From: Glaciimonas sp. PAMC28666
GTDB lineage: Bacteria > Pseudomonadota > Gammaproteobacteria > Burkholderiales > Burkholderiaceae_D
Assembly: GCF_016917355.1 (NCBI RefSeq)
Contig: NZ_CP070304.1
Location: 2,046,001 to 2,110,000, forward strand
Direction of reading: 5' to 3'
Length of the DNA: 64,000 bases
In this document: positions 1-9,166 of the stretch, one piece after another
Numbering within the stretch: position 1 is the first letter of the stretch
How the letters are laid out: every line of letters starts with the position of its first letter
The notes under the pieces: model-generated
The model's input: only the letters and a program-made list of their open reading frames with translations
Database searches by the model: none
Told to the model about the DNA's origin: nothing
Program-made: the position numbers and the translations under genes

Positions 1-2095
1 ATACTACCGGGCCGAGCGCCATCGCGTTTTGCGTATGACGAACTTGTGCGGCGTAATAACGCAAAAAATCGACCGCTTCGCGTACTTCAGCAATTCCGTT
101 TGGCAAGGACTTTCCCGCCTCGCGTATAGCCAATGCAATTAATTCAAACTGATTTTCTTCAAACAGATCGGCTGCGCGCATTAAGACTTCAGCACGATCA
201 GCAGGCATCGTTGTTTGCCAGTCCATGACGTAGGCATTTGCCGCATGCAGTGCCGCTTCAACATCGACGGCACTGGCTTCGACGACTGTGCCGACTATAT
301 CGCGGTGGTCGGCAGGATTTAAAATATTTTCGGCGACAGCGCAAGCATCAGAATGCCCGGTGGCTAACAGCGGCATGGCTTTCCATTGCTTGTCGCGAAA
401 TTGCTGGAATACCGTATCGATATCACGCAAAACATTCTCATTACTCAGATCGACGCCAAACGAATTTTTTCTCTCCGCACCATACAGTGCGCGGGGCAAC
501 ACGATGTTTGCATGCGGTTCCCCGCCTAATTTACGGGCCTCATCCAGCGGATCGGCAATCAGCATATCGATGGAAACATTTTCATCTACGATTTGATTGA
601 CAAAGGACGAGTTGGCACCATTTTCGAGCAGTCGACGTACTAGATACGCGAGTAACGTCTGATGTGATCCGACCGGCGCGTAGATCCGACACGGTTTGTT
701 GAGATTGTCTTTGCCGACCACTTGATCGTAGAGTGTCTCTCCCATACCGTGCAGGCATTGAAACTCATAATCGGTGATGCCCTTTTCTTCGGCCCATGAA
801 TAGATTGTCGCCAAAGTGCGCGCGTTATGCGTGGCAAATTGCGGATAAAGGACATCAGTTGCAGCAAGTAATTGTTGTGCGCAGGCAAGATAGGAAACAT
901 CCGTATAAACCTTGCGGGTGTACACCGGATAGCCGGGCATGCCGTCCACTTGGGCGCGTTTTATTTCAGCGTCCCAATACGCGCCTTTCACCAATCGGAC
1001 CATGAATTTTTGGCCGCTTCGGCGGGCAAGATCAGCCAGATAATCAATCACGAACGGGCAGCGTTTTTGGTAGCCTTGCACAACATACCCGATGCCCTCA
1101 AAGCCAGCAAGATCGGGATCGAAGGCTAGCGCCTCCATTAAGTCGAGAGATAATTCAAGGCGATCGGCTTCTTCAGCGTCGATATTCAAACCGATGTCGT
1201 ATTGTTTCGCCAGTAAAAGTAACTGTTTCAGGCGCGGCAGCAATTCCGTTAGTGTGCGATGTTTTTGCGCACGGGAATAACGTGGATGTAACGCTGACAA
1301 TTTTACGGAAATGCCCGGGCCATTCTTAATTCCCCTACCAGCAGAAGCACGTCCGATGGCATGAATCGCCGTTTCATAAGACACGTAATACGCCGCAGCG
1401 TCCTCTTCGGTCAATGCTGCCTCTCCCAACATATCGTAAGAATAGCGATAACCACGCTTTTCATTTTCGCGACTATTGACGAGTGCTTCGGCGATGGTTT
1501 GTCCAGTCACGAATTGATTACCCAACATGCGCATTGCGACATCAACGCCTTTGCGGATCAATGGTTCGCCGCCTTTGCTGATAAGCTTGGTAAGGGCGGA
1601 ACCTAGTCCGCGTTCGCTATTGGTACTGACCAATTTGCCGGTAATCAGCAGGCCCCAGGTTGCGGCGTTGACAAACATTGATGGCGATTCACCCAGATGA
1701 CGGCGCCAGTCGCCTTTACTGATTTTATCCGCGATCAGTCGATCGGCAGTTTGATGATCGGGAATCCGCAATAGCGCTTCGGCCAGGCACATCAGTGCCA
1801 CGCCTTCTTCCGACGACAACGAAAACTCGTGCATTAATGCATCCACCCCAGATGCCCGGGTGCGTTTATCACGCACTGATTGCACCAATTTGCGTGCCAG
1901 ATGACCACTCGCAACGCTTGCGTTCGCGCTATCTTCAACTTGCCCCAACAACCACTGGACTGCGAGCGATTCGTCCCTGCGATACGCAGCGGTAATGGCG
2001 GCGCGTAAAGGAGACGGGTGCCGGATCACTTCAGCCTGAAATGCCGTAAAGGGAATGGTGCCCGAAGAAGAAGTCAACGTGGATTGCGTCGGCAT
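1..2095 (-). CDS. putA: Proline dehydrogenase / P5C dehydrogenase PutA, 5' part (runs off the window)
   Basis: This gene oxidises proline to pyrroline-5-carboxylate and then to glutamate at the inner membrane. About 698 codons are visible and the C-terminal aldehyde dehydrogenase part lies beyond position 1. The PutA signatures RAAITAAYRR, EFSLSSEEGVALMCLAEALL and FVNAATWGLL are seen near the N-terminus, and the segment at the window edge (VRHTQNAMALGPV) matches the start of the dehydrogenase half. The protein begins directly at the proline dehydrogenase region; the N-terminal ribbon-helix-helix domain that lets E. coli PutA repress its own gene is absent. The ATG at 2095 is the first plausible start. 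It is divergent from an Lrp-type gene, which probably supplies the regulation. The full-length family has roughly 1200 residues. Confidence 0.95.
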   Translation of the reverse strand, partial: MPTQSTLTSSSGTIPFTAFQAEVIRHPSPLRAAITAAYRRDESLAVQWLLGQVEDSANASVASGHLARKLVQSVRDKRTRASGVDALMHEFSLSSEEGVALMCLAEALLRIPDHQTADRLIADKISKGDWRRHLGESPSMFVNAATWGLLITGKLVSTNSERGLGSALTKLISKGGEPLIRKGVDVAMRMLGNQFVTGQTIAEALVNSRENEKRGYRYSYDMLGEAALTEEDAAAYYVSYETAIHAIGRASAGRGIKNGPGISVKLSALHPRYSRAQKHRTLTELLPRLKQLLLLAKQYDIGLNIDAEEADRLELSLDLMEALAFDPDLAGFEGIGYVVQGYQKRCPFVIDYLADLARRSGQKFMVRLVKGAYWDAEIKRAQVDGMPGYPVYTRKVYTDVSYLACAQQLLAATDVLYPQFATHNARTLATIYSWAEEKGITDYEFQCLHGMGETLYDQVVGKDNLNKPCRIYAPVGSHQTLLAYLVRRLLENGANSSFVNQIVDENVSIDMLIADPLDEARKLGGEPHANIVLPRALYGAERKNSFGVDLSNENVLRDIDTVFQQFRDKQWKAMPLLATGHSDACAVAENILNPADHRDIVGTVVEASAVDVEAALHAANAYVMDWQTTMPADRAEVLMRAADLFEENQFELIALAIREAGKSLPNGIAEVREAVDFLRYYAAQVRHTQNAMALGPVV

Positions 2096-2314
2096 GGTAG
2101 TTGTCTCAAAATAGGTAAAAACACAATAAAACGAAGGGGAACAGGTAGAATTGCTGAATATTGCTTCATATTGCTCAATATTGCGTCGGGCTGCTCGATC
2201 GAATGATTGTAGGCGGCATCACGGTGGATTTATTCTGGTAATACAGGTGACTATCAAAATTTTGTTATTAATGCGAAAATTTAACCGAATAAAATTCTTC
2301 CGGAAACAAGCAAA

Positions 2315-2773
2315 ATGCTAGATAAAATAAGCAAGAAAATTCTATCCGAATTGCAAAATGATGGCCGGATCAGCAATGTGGACTTGTCGGGGCGGGTCAA
2401 CTTATCGCCAGCAGCCTGTCTGGAACGTGTGCGTAAATTGCAGGATGCCGGTTACATCATGCATTACACCGCCCAACTCAATCCTCAGTTGCTGGACGTC
2501 GCATTGTTAGTGTTCATTGAGGTGGTGTTGGACCGGACAACCCCGGAAGTGTTTGACGCCTTCAGCAAAAGCGTTCAGGTCATCCCCGAGGTGCTGGAAT
2601 GTCACATGGTCGCAGGCGGCTTCGACTATCTGGTCAAGGCCCGCGTAAAAGACATGAATGCCTATCGTGAATTTTTGGGGAAATCTCTGTTGCAGCTAAA
2701 AGGCGTGCGCGAGACTCACACCTATGCGGTGATGGAAGAGGTAAAGCATACCACCCGCCTCCCTATTCGGTGA
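2315..2773 (+). CDS. Lrp/AsnC family transcriptional regulator
   Basis: This 152-aa protein has the standard Lrp layout: an N-terminal winged helix (KISKKILSELQNDGRISN, then the recognition segment LSPAACLERVRKLQDAG) followed by a C-terminal RAM ligand-binding domain (VLECHMVAGGFDYLVKARVKD). Family members sense amino acids and bind DNA as dimers or octamers. It is transcribed away from putA across a 219-bp AT-rich intergenic region, the arrangement of PutR/BkdR-type proline-responsive activators. Control of putA is therefore inferred from position and from the missing DNA-binding domain in PutA. Its 3' end runs directly into the satellite array. Confidence 0.93.
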   Translation: MLDKISKKILSELQNDGRISNVDLSGRVNLSPAACLERVRKLQDAGYIMHYTAQLNPQLLDVALLVFIEVVLDRTTPEVFDAFSKSVQVIPEVLECHMVAGGFDYLVKARVKDMNAYREFLGKSLLQLKGVRETHTYAVMEEVKHTTRLPIR

Positions 2774-3900
2774 GATGGGACTGTCGCAAAGTCGCCCCAG
2801 CTGCGTTGTGCTTTCCTAGCCGTACTAGCGTACTGTCTTCGTCGGCACGCCTTGCTGGGACGACTTTGCGGCAGTCCTGAACCGTTGGTTGGTCTCGGCC
2901 TGCTAACGGCGTGGTGTTTTCTGGGCCTTACTTCGTCGTACTGTCTTCGTCGGCACGCCTTGCTGGGACGACTTTGCGGCATTCCTGAACCGTTGGTTGG
3001 TCTCGGCCTGCTAACGGCGTGGTGTTTTCTGGGCCTTACTTCGTCGTACTGTCTTCGTCGGCACGCCTTGCTGGGACGACTTTGCGGCAGTCCTGAACCG
3101 TTGGTTGGTCTCGGCCTGCTAACGGCGTGGTGTTTTCTGGGCCTTACTTCGTCGTGCTGTATTCGTCAGAACGCCTTGCTGGGACGACTTTGCGGCAGTT
3201 CTGGACTGTTGGCTTAGCATCAAACTGCTATAACGGCGTGGTGTTTTCTGGGCCTTACTTCGTCGTGCTGTCTTCGTCAGAACGCCTTTTTGGGACGACT
3301 TTGCGGCAGTCCTGAACCGTTGGTTGGTCTCGGCCTGCTAACGGCGTGGTGTTTTCTGGGCCTTACTTCGTCGTGCTGTCTTCGTCAGAACGCCTTTTTG
3401 GGACGACTTTGCGGCAGTCCTGAACTGTTGGTTTAGCATCGAACTGCTATAACGGCGTGTCGTTTTCTGGGCCTTACTTCGTCGTACTGTTTTCGTCGGC
3501 ACGCCTTGCTGGGACGACGCTGCGGCAGTTCTGGACCGTTGGTTTAGCATCGAACTGCTATAACGGCGTGGTGTTTTCTGGGCCTTACTTCGTCGTACTG
3601 TTTTCGTCGGCACGCCTTGCTGGGACGACTTTGCGGCAGTCCTGAACTGTTGGTTTAGCATCGAACTGCTATAACGGCGTGGTGTTTTCTGGGCCTTACT
3701 TCGTCCTACTGTTTTTGTCGGCACGCCTTGCTGGGACGACTTTGCGGCAGTCCTGGACTGTTGGTTTAGCATCGAACTGCTATAACGGCGTGGTGTTTTC
3801 TGGGCCTTACTTCGTCGTACTGTTTTCGTCGGCACGCCTTGCCGGGACGACTTTGCGGCAGTCCTGAACTGTTGGTGGCTCTCGGACTGTTAACGGCTTG
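2774..3900. repeat. Satellite array: about ten tandem units of 108 or 111 bp
   Basis: The anchor CTTGCTGGGACGACTTTGCG, or a close variant, recurs at 2851, 2959, 3067, 3175, 3286, 3394, 3505, 3616, 3727 and 3838. Spacings are 108,108,108,111,108,111,111,111,111. The 3-bp difference comes from two linker versions: TTGGTCTCGGCCTGCTAACG, or a form containing TTAGCATCGAACTGCTATAA. The first unit is divergent and starts with an inverted copy of the anchor (2776-2798, GACTGTCGCAAAGTCGCCCC), giving a long stem with 2855-2877. The array occupies the gap between two convergent genes. It is not a CRISPR, because the units are contiguous without unique spacers. Confidence 0.95.
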
Positions 3901-3971
3901 TTCCTGTTCACCTAAGCGTTCCGCTCCGGATACTGTTTTCGCCGTGAAACAGTTAGGGACACTATTCTGCT

Positions 3972-5093
3972 TCAGGTGCTTCCCCGGATGGCTAGTTCAA
4001 AGCCCAAATCGACTCGGGCCTTGTCTATTGGCTTGCCTTTGAGCGTTTTGAGCAATAGTTCCGCGGCGACGTAACCAATGTCATAACGCGGCGTAATGAT
4101 CGTGGTGATTGCTGGAATTGACTGCGCCGCCCATGGCAAGTCATTAAAACCAATGATCGCCATTTGGGTCGGGACCTGAATGCCACGTCGTTGGCATTCG
4201 AATAGTACGCCGAGCGCCAAGTCGTCGTTACAACAGAAGACCGCGTCGCAATCGGGCCTCTGCTCGAGTATTTTGGTGAATAACTGGGCGCCAAGTTCAA
4301 TCGTGGTCGGGACCGGCAACAGAATTTCGAGATTTGGATTCAGTCCGGCTTCCTTCAAACCTTTTCTAAAGCCTTCCCGCCGTTTCATCGTTCTCGGATC
4401 GAGTTGGGCCGCCATGAATGCGGGACGTCGGTAGCCGCGTTCAATAAGATGACGGGCGACACTATAGCCAGCTTTTTTTTGCGAGAAGCCGACGGTCAGA
4501 TCATTGACGTTTTTGCTGAGATCGTACATCCGGACTGCCGGAATATGATTCGATGCCAGAAGTACCCGTGATGCTTCCTGTTGTTCGATACCCGTGAGCA
4601 AAAAACCGTCCGGCGCATGCGCCATATAAGTCGCTATCAGTTCGCGTTCTTTCGCTGGAGAGTAGCCGCTTTCACCGATCAGGAATTGATATCCGGCTGC
4701 TCCCAGACAATCGCGTATTCCAGAGAGCGTATCGATGAAAACGGCGTTGGTCAGCGACGGAACGATAACGCCGATAACCTGCGATTTGGAAGATGCGAGG
4801 GTGCTGGCAGCCTGATTGGGGACATATCCCAGTTTTTGGACGACTGCCGTAATGCGGTCGCGCAAATTCTGCTGTACTGATTCGGGCGATTTGAGCGACC
4901 GTGAGACTGTCATGGGACTTACGTTGGCGGCTTTAGCCACATCCGTAATCGTGACTCTGCCCGTAGCGCGCCCGCGACGTGCCGGTGGGATTTTTGTGGC
5001 CACCACAGCCTGATCCTGTTTAGGTGTTTGCGGTGTGTTCAATAGTGTATTTTTTTCGAATGCGCGTGGCATCCGAGTTGCTGGTTTTGCCAT
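3972..5093 (-). CDS. LacI family regulator, GntR (gluconate) type
   Basis: A 373-aa LacI/GalR-family repressor. After a basic, low-complexity N-terminal stretch of about 45 residues comes the LacI helix-turn-helix (VTITDVAKAANVSPMTVSRS), the hinge (YVPNQAASTLAS) and the periplasmic-binding-like effector domain (IGVIVPSLTNAVF, CNDDLALGVLFECQRRG, IGFNDLPWAAQSIPAITTI). These resemble gluconate repressors. It is divergent from a gluconokinase-like gene and two AGCGCT-centred palindromes lie between them, which supports repression relieved by gluconate or a related sugar acid. The N-terminal extension is longer than in E. coli LacI, and the start could lie at a later codon. Confidence 0.9.
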   Translation of the reverse strand: MAKPATRMPRAFEKNTLLNTPQTPKQDQAVVATKIPPARRGRATGRVTITDVAKAANVSPMTVSRSLKSPESVQQNLRDRITAVVQKLGYVPNQAASTLASSKSQVIGVIVPSLTNAVFIDTLSGIRDCLGAAGYQFLIGESGYSPAKERELIATYMAHAPDGFLLTGIEQQEASRVLLASNHIPAVRMYDLSKNVNDLTVGFSQKKAGYSVARHLIERGYRRPAFMAAQLDPRTMKRREGFRKGLKEAGLNPNLEILLPVPTTIELGAQLFTKILEQRPDCDAVFCCNDDLALGVLFECQRRGIQVPTQMAIIGFNDLPWAAQSIPAITTIITPRYDIGYVAAELLLKTLKGKPIDKARVDLGFELAIRGST

Positions 5094-5377
5094 TTATGGG
5101 ACTCTGCTTTTGTGATTTTACCGGCTCGTGCCAATAAAACTTTTATACTTAATGGCCGATCTTACCCGCTTTAAGGAAGATTCTACGTTCTATTTTCTCG
5201 CCAGGCATATTGCGACATGCCTATAGCTGGCGAATTAGCAATGATGAGAGTTTACCAAGTGCAAAATGTTCCTGGTGAAATATTGCAACGACATGCGCAT
5301 GGTCATAATTTATGCCAAAGCTGCCTTCTGTAAAGCTAAATTGACACTCTTTAAATAAAATTATTTTTTCCTATTAT

Positions 5378-5407
5378 TTGACAGAAAATGTTCGCACGTC
5401 CAAGATA
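5378..5407 (+). promoter_or_regulatory. Candidate promoter of the gluconokinase-like gene
   Basis: A perfect -35 hexamer TTGACA at 5378-5383 is followed at about 17 bp by a weak -10 (AAGATA, near 5402). The first palindromic operator begins about 11 bp downstream, where a bound repressor would block transcription. A second TTGACA at 5341 lacks an equally well placed -10. This is inferred from sequence only. Confidence 0.4.
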
Positions 5408-5417
5408 CGCCGTGCGT

Positions 5418-5431
5418 TGATAGCGCTACCA
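5418..5431. promoter_or_regulatory. LacI-type operator-like palindrome 1
   Basis: TGATAGCGCTACCA is a near-palindrome centred on AGCGCT, of the type bound by LacI-family sugar-acid repressors. It lies 186 bp upstream of the kinase start, in the divergent intergenic region. Confidence 0.55.
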
Positions 5432-5477
5432 TCGTGAGGTTAGTTCCAGATGTTGTGCCAGATTTTTCTTTTTTCGT

Positions 5478-5491
5478 TTGGAGCGCTACAA
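5478..5491. promoter_or_regulatory. LacI-type operator-like palindrome 2
   Basis: TTGGAGCGCTACAA has the same AGCGCT core as the upstream site. The two centres are exactly 60 bp apart, close to an integral number of helical turns, which would allow cooperative binding or a small loop. Confidence 0.5.
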
Positions 5492-5613
5492 CAGTATGAG
5501 ATTATGTGAAAATAATGCCAGTCGCGCATTCATGTCAGTAAGACGCGAGCGACTGACCTTAAGGCTGGTTTAGGCGTACGCGAGTTGAAAAAAATAATTT
5601 GCGAGGAAGTTAA

Positions 5614-7230
5614 ATGTTAGTTCAAACATTGCAGAATAATCGCGTGATATTGCAGCGCAATATTGGTGATATCACTGCGGGCAAGCGCAACGAATATATG
5701 CTCGGCGTTGATATTGGAACGACGAGCACCAAAGCCGTGCTGTTCACAATTACCGGTCAGGTAGTGAGCCAGAGCGCAGTGGAATATCCGTTATTGTCGG
5801 CGACCGCGGACATGGCGGAGCAAGATCCCGCGCAAATCTATGCTGCGGTGTTAACGACGATTGCGGAGGTCGTGAAGCAAGCCTCAGCTAGCGACAACAT
5901 GTGTGCAGAGCACATTATTTTGGTGTCTTTCAGCGCTGCGATGCATAGTGTGATCGCTATCGATGAAAATGATCAGCCTCTGACCAATAGCATTACATGG
6001 GCCGATAATCGTGCTGGCGCATGGGCCAATAAAATTCGTGATGAGATGGATGGTCACGCGATCTATTTGCGTACCGGAACACCGATTCATCCGATGTCGC
6101 CGCTGTGCAAATTGATGTGGTTGCGGCATGATCAACCAGACATTTTTTCGCGTAGTGCGCGCTTCGTCGGGATCAAAGAATTTGTGTTGCATCGGATGTT
6201 CGGACAATGGGTAGTCGATCATTCCATTGCATCAGCTACCGGTATGTTCAACCTATGTGAGATGGACTGGGATGGCGCAGCGCTCGCGCTGATCGGCGTC
6301 GACCGAGCGCAACTATCGGAGCTGGTCCCGACGACCCATCAATTGGGAGAGTTATCCCCAGCGCTGGCCCGGCAGCTAGGCTTAACGATCACAACGCCGT
6401 TTATCGTCGGGGCGAATGACGGTGTGTTATCCAATCTGGGCGTGAATGCGATTGCGCCCGGACAGGTCGCGGTGACGATCGGCACCTCCGGCGCAATGCG
6501 CACGGTGGTTGACCATCCCGTGACGGACCCTGCAGGACGCACTTTTTGTTATGCATTAACCGAAAATCATTGGGTCGTTGGTGGCCCGATCAACAATGGT
6601 GGCAGTATTTTGCGATGGGTGCGTGACGAGCTGGCCACCGAAGAGGCAGCCGAAGCCTTGCGCAGTGAACGCGATCCTTACGATGCATTGATGGACATTG
6701 CGCAACAGGTGAGCGCGGGGGCCAACGGCTTATTATTTCATCCGTATCTGGCAGGCGAGCGCGCACCGTTATGGAATGCCGACGCCCGCGGTTCGTTCTT
6801 TGGGTTGGCTTTGCACCACGGGAAGCCACAGATGATCAGGGCTGCACTGGAAGGCGTTATCTTCAGTCTGTATAGCATATTGCCAGCGGTTGAGGAATTG
6901 ATTGGGCCGACCAGGCGCATGATGGCGACCGGCGGCTTTGCGCGTTCTGCATTATGGCGACAAATGATGGCGGATATTTTTGATCGGGAAGTGGTGGTGC
7001 CCGAAAGCGTCGAGTCTTCCTGCCTGGGTGCTGCGGTGTTGGGCTTATACGCGCTAGGTCGTATATCCTCACTGGACGCAATTGGAGAAATGGTGGGATC
7101 GACACATCATCATCAGCCGAACCCGCAGAACGTGGCGATTTATAAAAAATTGTGGCCTATTTTTGCGGCGATTCCACAGCAGTTAACCCAGCAATACCAT
7201 CAGCTGGCCGAGTTTCAACGCCAGCAATGA
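5614..7230 (+). CDS. FGGY-family carbohydrate kinase, gluconokinase-like
   Basis: A 538-aa kinase of the FGGY fold. It shows the N-terminal ATPase phosphate-1 motif (GVDIGTTSTKAVLF), the substrate-side motif ITWADNRA, the VTIGTSGAMR loop and the second-domain signature HPYLAGERAPLWNADARG, then ATGGFARSALWRQMMADIF. This set is typical of gluconate and xylulose kinases, and the divergent GntR-type regulator favours gluconate, giving 6-phosphogluconate. The start at 5614 is chosen because GAGGAAG lies just upstream. An internal ATG at 5698 would remove an unusual 28-residue leader and begin exactly at the conserved motif, so it remains possible. Confidence 0.88.
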   Translation: MLVQTLQNNRVILQRNIGDITAGKRNEYMLGVDIGTTSTKAVLFTITGQVVSQSAVEYPLLSATADMAEQDPAQIYAAVLTTIAEVVKQASASDNMCAEHIILVSFSAAMHSVIAIDENDQPLTNSITWADNRAGAWANKIRDEMDGHAIYLRTGTPIHPMSPLCKLMWLRHDQPDIFSRSARFVGIKEFVLHRMFGQWVVDHSIASATGMFNLCEMDWDGAALALIGVDRAQLSELVPTTHQLGELSPALARQLGLTITTPFIVGANDGVLSNLGVNAIAPGQVAVTIGTSGAMRTVVDHPVTDPAGRTFCYALTENHWVVGGPINNGGSILRWVRDELATEEAAEALRSERDPYDALMDIAQQVSAGANGLLFHPYLAGERAPLWNADARGSFFGLALHHGKPQMIRAALEGVIFSLYSILPAVEELIGPTRRMMATGGFARSALWRQMMADIFDREVVVPESVESSCLGAAVLGLYALGRISSLDAIGEMVGSTHHHQPNPQNVAIYKKLWPIFAAIPQQLTQQYHQLAEFQRQQ

Positions 7231-7313
7231 AGCAATAACGTAATCATGCAATAACCTGCTGATTGCGGTTTTTCGGATCGCGTAAAAGCCAATAGGAGCA
7301 AGATTTTTGGTGC

Positions 7314-7343
7314 GGGCCGCATGCGCAATGGCGAATGCGGCCC
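7314..7343. terminator. Hairpin between convergent genes (no clear T tract)
   Basis: GGGCCGCAT and ATGCGGCCC form a perfect 9-bp stem with a 12-nt loop between the convergent kinase and VOC genes. Neither strand has a convincing run of T after the stem, so its role as an intrinsic terminator is uncertain. Confidence 0.4.
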
Positions 7344-7376
7344 GACCGGTTCAGCGCGCTGATTCAATTGAACGCT

Positions 7377-7772
7377 TTACTCTGCGCGATGACATACTGC
7401 TTCGACGCGATTGCCTGATGGATCGATGAGGAATGCGCCGTAGTAATGGGCGTGGTAATGCGCGCGCAGGCCCGGGGCACCATCGTCAAGGCCGCCATGC
7501 ATTAAACCAGCGTCGAAAAATTCGCGAACCTGCTGGCGCGACTTTGCCTTAAAGCACCAATGTCGTTTGTCATTGGTGTTTGCGTCAGGAGAAAGATATA
7601 CGGCGATACAGGTATGGAAATCTTCGTCCGCATTGCAGCGTGTTCCATAACCCAGGGCATCGTCGAGATCGTATACTTTTTTGACTTCCAGGGCTGTCAT
7701 GACAGCGTCGTAAAAAGGTCGCGCAGTAGCGAAGTCCAACACCGCTATCGAGACATGATCTAAAACTGACAT
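7377..7772 (-). CDS. VOC (glyoxalase/dioxygenase superfamily) protein
   Basis: A 131-aa single-module vicinal-oxygen-chelate protein. The first metal-ligand strand is DHVSIAVLDFATARPFYDAV and the C-terminal strand is HAHYYGAFLIDPSGNRVEAV, typical of glyoxalase I or bleomycin-resistance-like folds. The start at 7772 is preferred over a longer frame because GAGGTGA sits just before it. The substrate cannot be read from the sequence. It lies immediately downstream of a LysR gene on the same strand (78-bp gap), so the two may be co-expressed. Confidence 0.85.
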   Translation of the reverse strand: MSVLDHVSIAVLDFATARPFYDAVMTALEVKKVYDLDDALGYGTRCNADEDFHTCIAVYLSPDANTNDKRHWCFKAKSRQQVREFFDAGLMHGGLDDGAPGLRAHYHAHYYGAFLIDPSGNRVEAVCHRAE

Positions 7773-7850
7773 ATTCACCTCATTTGTATCAAGCTGCGCG
7801 GTATCGACGCAATATCGACGCAATATCGACATGCAACGCTGGGCAGATAT

Positions 7851-8813
7851 CTATTTTTTCTCGACAATTTCTTGCGTGAATTTGGCGTGAGCGGTCGCAG
7901 CAAGATGGGCACGCAGCCATTTATGGGCAGGGTTGCGCACGTCGCGCTCGTGCCACAGCATATCGACGTCTACTGCCGGCGTGGCGAAAGGGAGTTCGCG
8001 CGCTACCAATACATCCGTCATACCGGTGGCGCCAATCAAATGGCGCGGCAATACAGTAATCAAATCTGAACTGGCGACGACCCGACCGGCCGTGAAAAAT
8101 TGATTTACGGTGAGCAAAATTCTGCGCTTGCGATTCAGCCCTAAAAGAATCTCCTCGATCAAACCGTGCGCGCGCCCCGAAAAGCTGACGAGCAAGTGAT
8201 GGGCCTCGCAATAGCCGTCCAGAGTGAGTGGTGTTTGGGTCAAAGGATGATCTTTACGCATCACACAGACGTATTCGCCGGTATAGAGGCGCTCATGGTG
8301 CACCGGGGACGCTGAAGTGGTCTGGCTGCCAGCCAACTGCGCCGTAACACCGGGGAAAAAGCCCACCGCCAGATCGACATCTCCACGTAGCAACATCTGG
8401 CGTGGATCGCGGGTGGTCAATGGCACCATTCTGATATTTAGTTGCGGCGCCTCGCGTTCGATGGTGCGCACCAGCGACGGTAGCCACAATGCCGCCGTGG
8501 CATCGGCCATTGCCATTTGAAAGGTCGTGTGTGCCCGCGAAACATCGAATGTTTCTGGTGTGATCGCGGTTTCCAGATCGGTCAACGCACGTCGCACTGA
8601 TGGCCATAACTCTTCCGCGTATTGCGTCGGTTTGACTCCATGGGCAGTGCGAATCAGCAATTCGTCATTGAGCGAGTAACGCAACCGTTTCAATGCGTTT
8701 GAAACTGCTGGCTGCGTCATTGCCAGACGACTGGCGGCCCGAGTGAGATTTTGCTCGGTCATTATTGCGTCGAAGACCCGCAGTAAATTTAAATCAAGCG
8801 TGAGAAAGCTCAT
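7851..8813 (-). CDS. LysR family transcriptional regulator
   Basis: A 320-aa LysR-type protein. The N-terminal winged helix carries LNLLRVFDAIMTEQNLTRAA and LAMTQPAVSNALKRLRYSLN; an effector-binding domain of the periplasmic-binding-protein type follows. The subgroup with LTLDLNLLRVFDAI resembles NodD/NahR-like regulators that respond to aromatic or other small ligands. The gene precedes the VOC gene on the same strand. Its own target is unknown. Confidence 0.92.
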   Translation of the reverse strand: MSFLTLDLNLLRVFDAIMTEQNLTRAASRLAMTQPAVSNALKRLRYSLNDELLIRTAHGVKPTQYAEELWPSVRRALTDLETAITPETFDVSRAHTTFQMAMADATAALWLPSLVRTIEREAPQLNIRMVPLTTRDPRQMLLRGDVDLAVGFFPGVTAQLAGSQTTSASPVHHERLYTGEYVCVMRKDHPLTQTPLTLDGYCEAHHLLVSFSGRAHGLIEEILLGLNRKRRILLTVNQFFTAGRVVASSDLITVLPRHLIGATGMTDVLVARELPFATPAVDVDMLWHERDVRNPAHKWLRAHLAATAHAKFTQEIVEKK

Positions 8814-9166
8814 GTTGGGATCATGGTGAGTTATAGGGGGCAGTAATATCCGGGCAATTAACAGTAGACAAATTGTGTCTGGTTGTCGGTACTTTATAGA
8901 GCATCAATATTATTCATCGAGTGTATAACTGTTACGCAAAGAGGCCAAGGTAATTTATTTCCGACAACTAAAATGTTGCATCGCAATAAAGATAGCATAA
9001 GCAACAAAAACGTGTTTTCAAAGTCTTTAAATGCACCTATGAGGAAAACGCTTTCTTCAAGGTATTCGTAACCGACATATCAGGTATCCAAAATCACCAT
9101 TGGATCGCAGGCGTCGCACATAATATACTGCATTGCACAAGATCAATATCATTAGAACGCCCTACC
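8814..9166. other. Intergenic region, no gene supported
   Basis: This 353-bp stretch separates the divergent LysR gene and a small membrane protein gene. It is AT-rich. The short frames within it have no recognisable motif or ribosome-binding site. It presumably holds the promoters of both flanking genes. Confidence 0.5.

Noticed and set aside
2852-3835. Several overlapping open frames through the satellite array
   Set aside because: They arise because the unit length is a multiple of three. They have no ribosome-binding sites, exist on both strands, and show no known fold, so they are discussed as a finding but not annotated as genes.
2774-3900. Possible CRISPR array
   Set aside because: Units are contiguous 108/111-bp repeats without unique spacers, and no cas genes are nearby.
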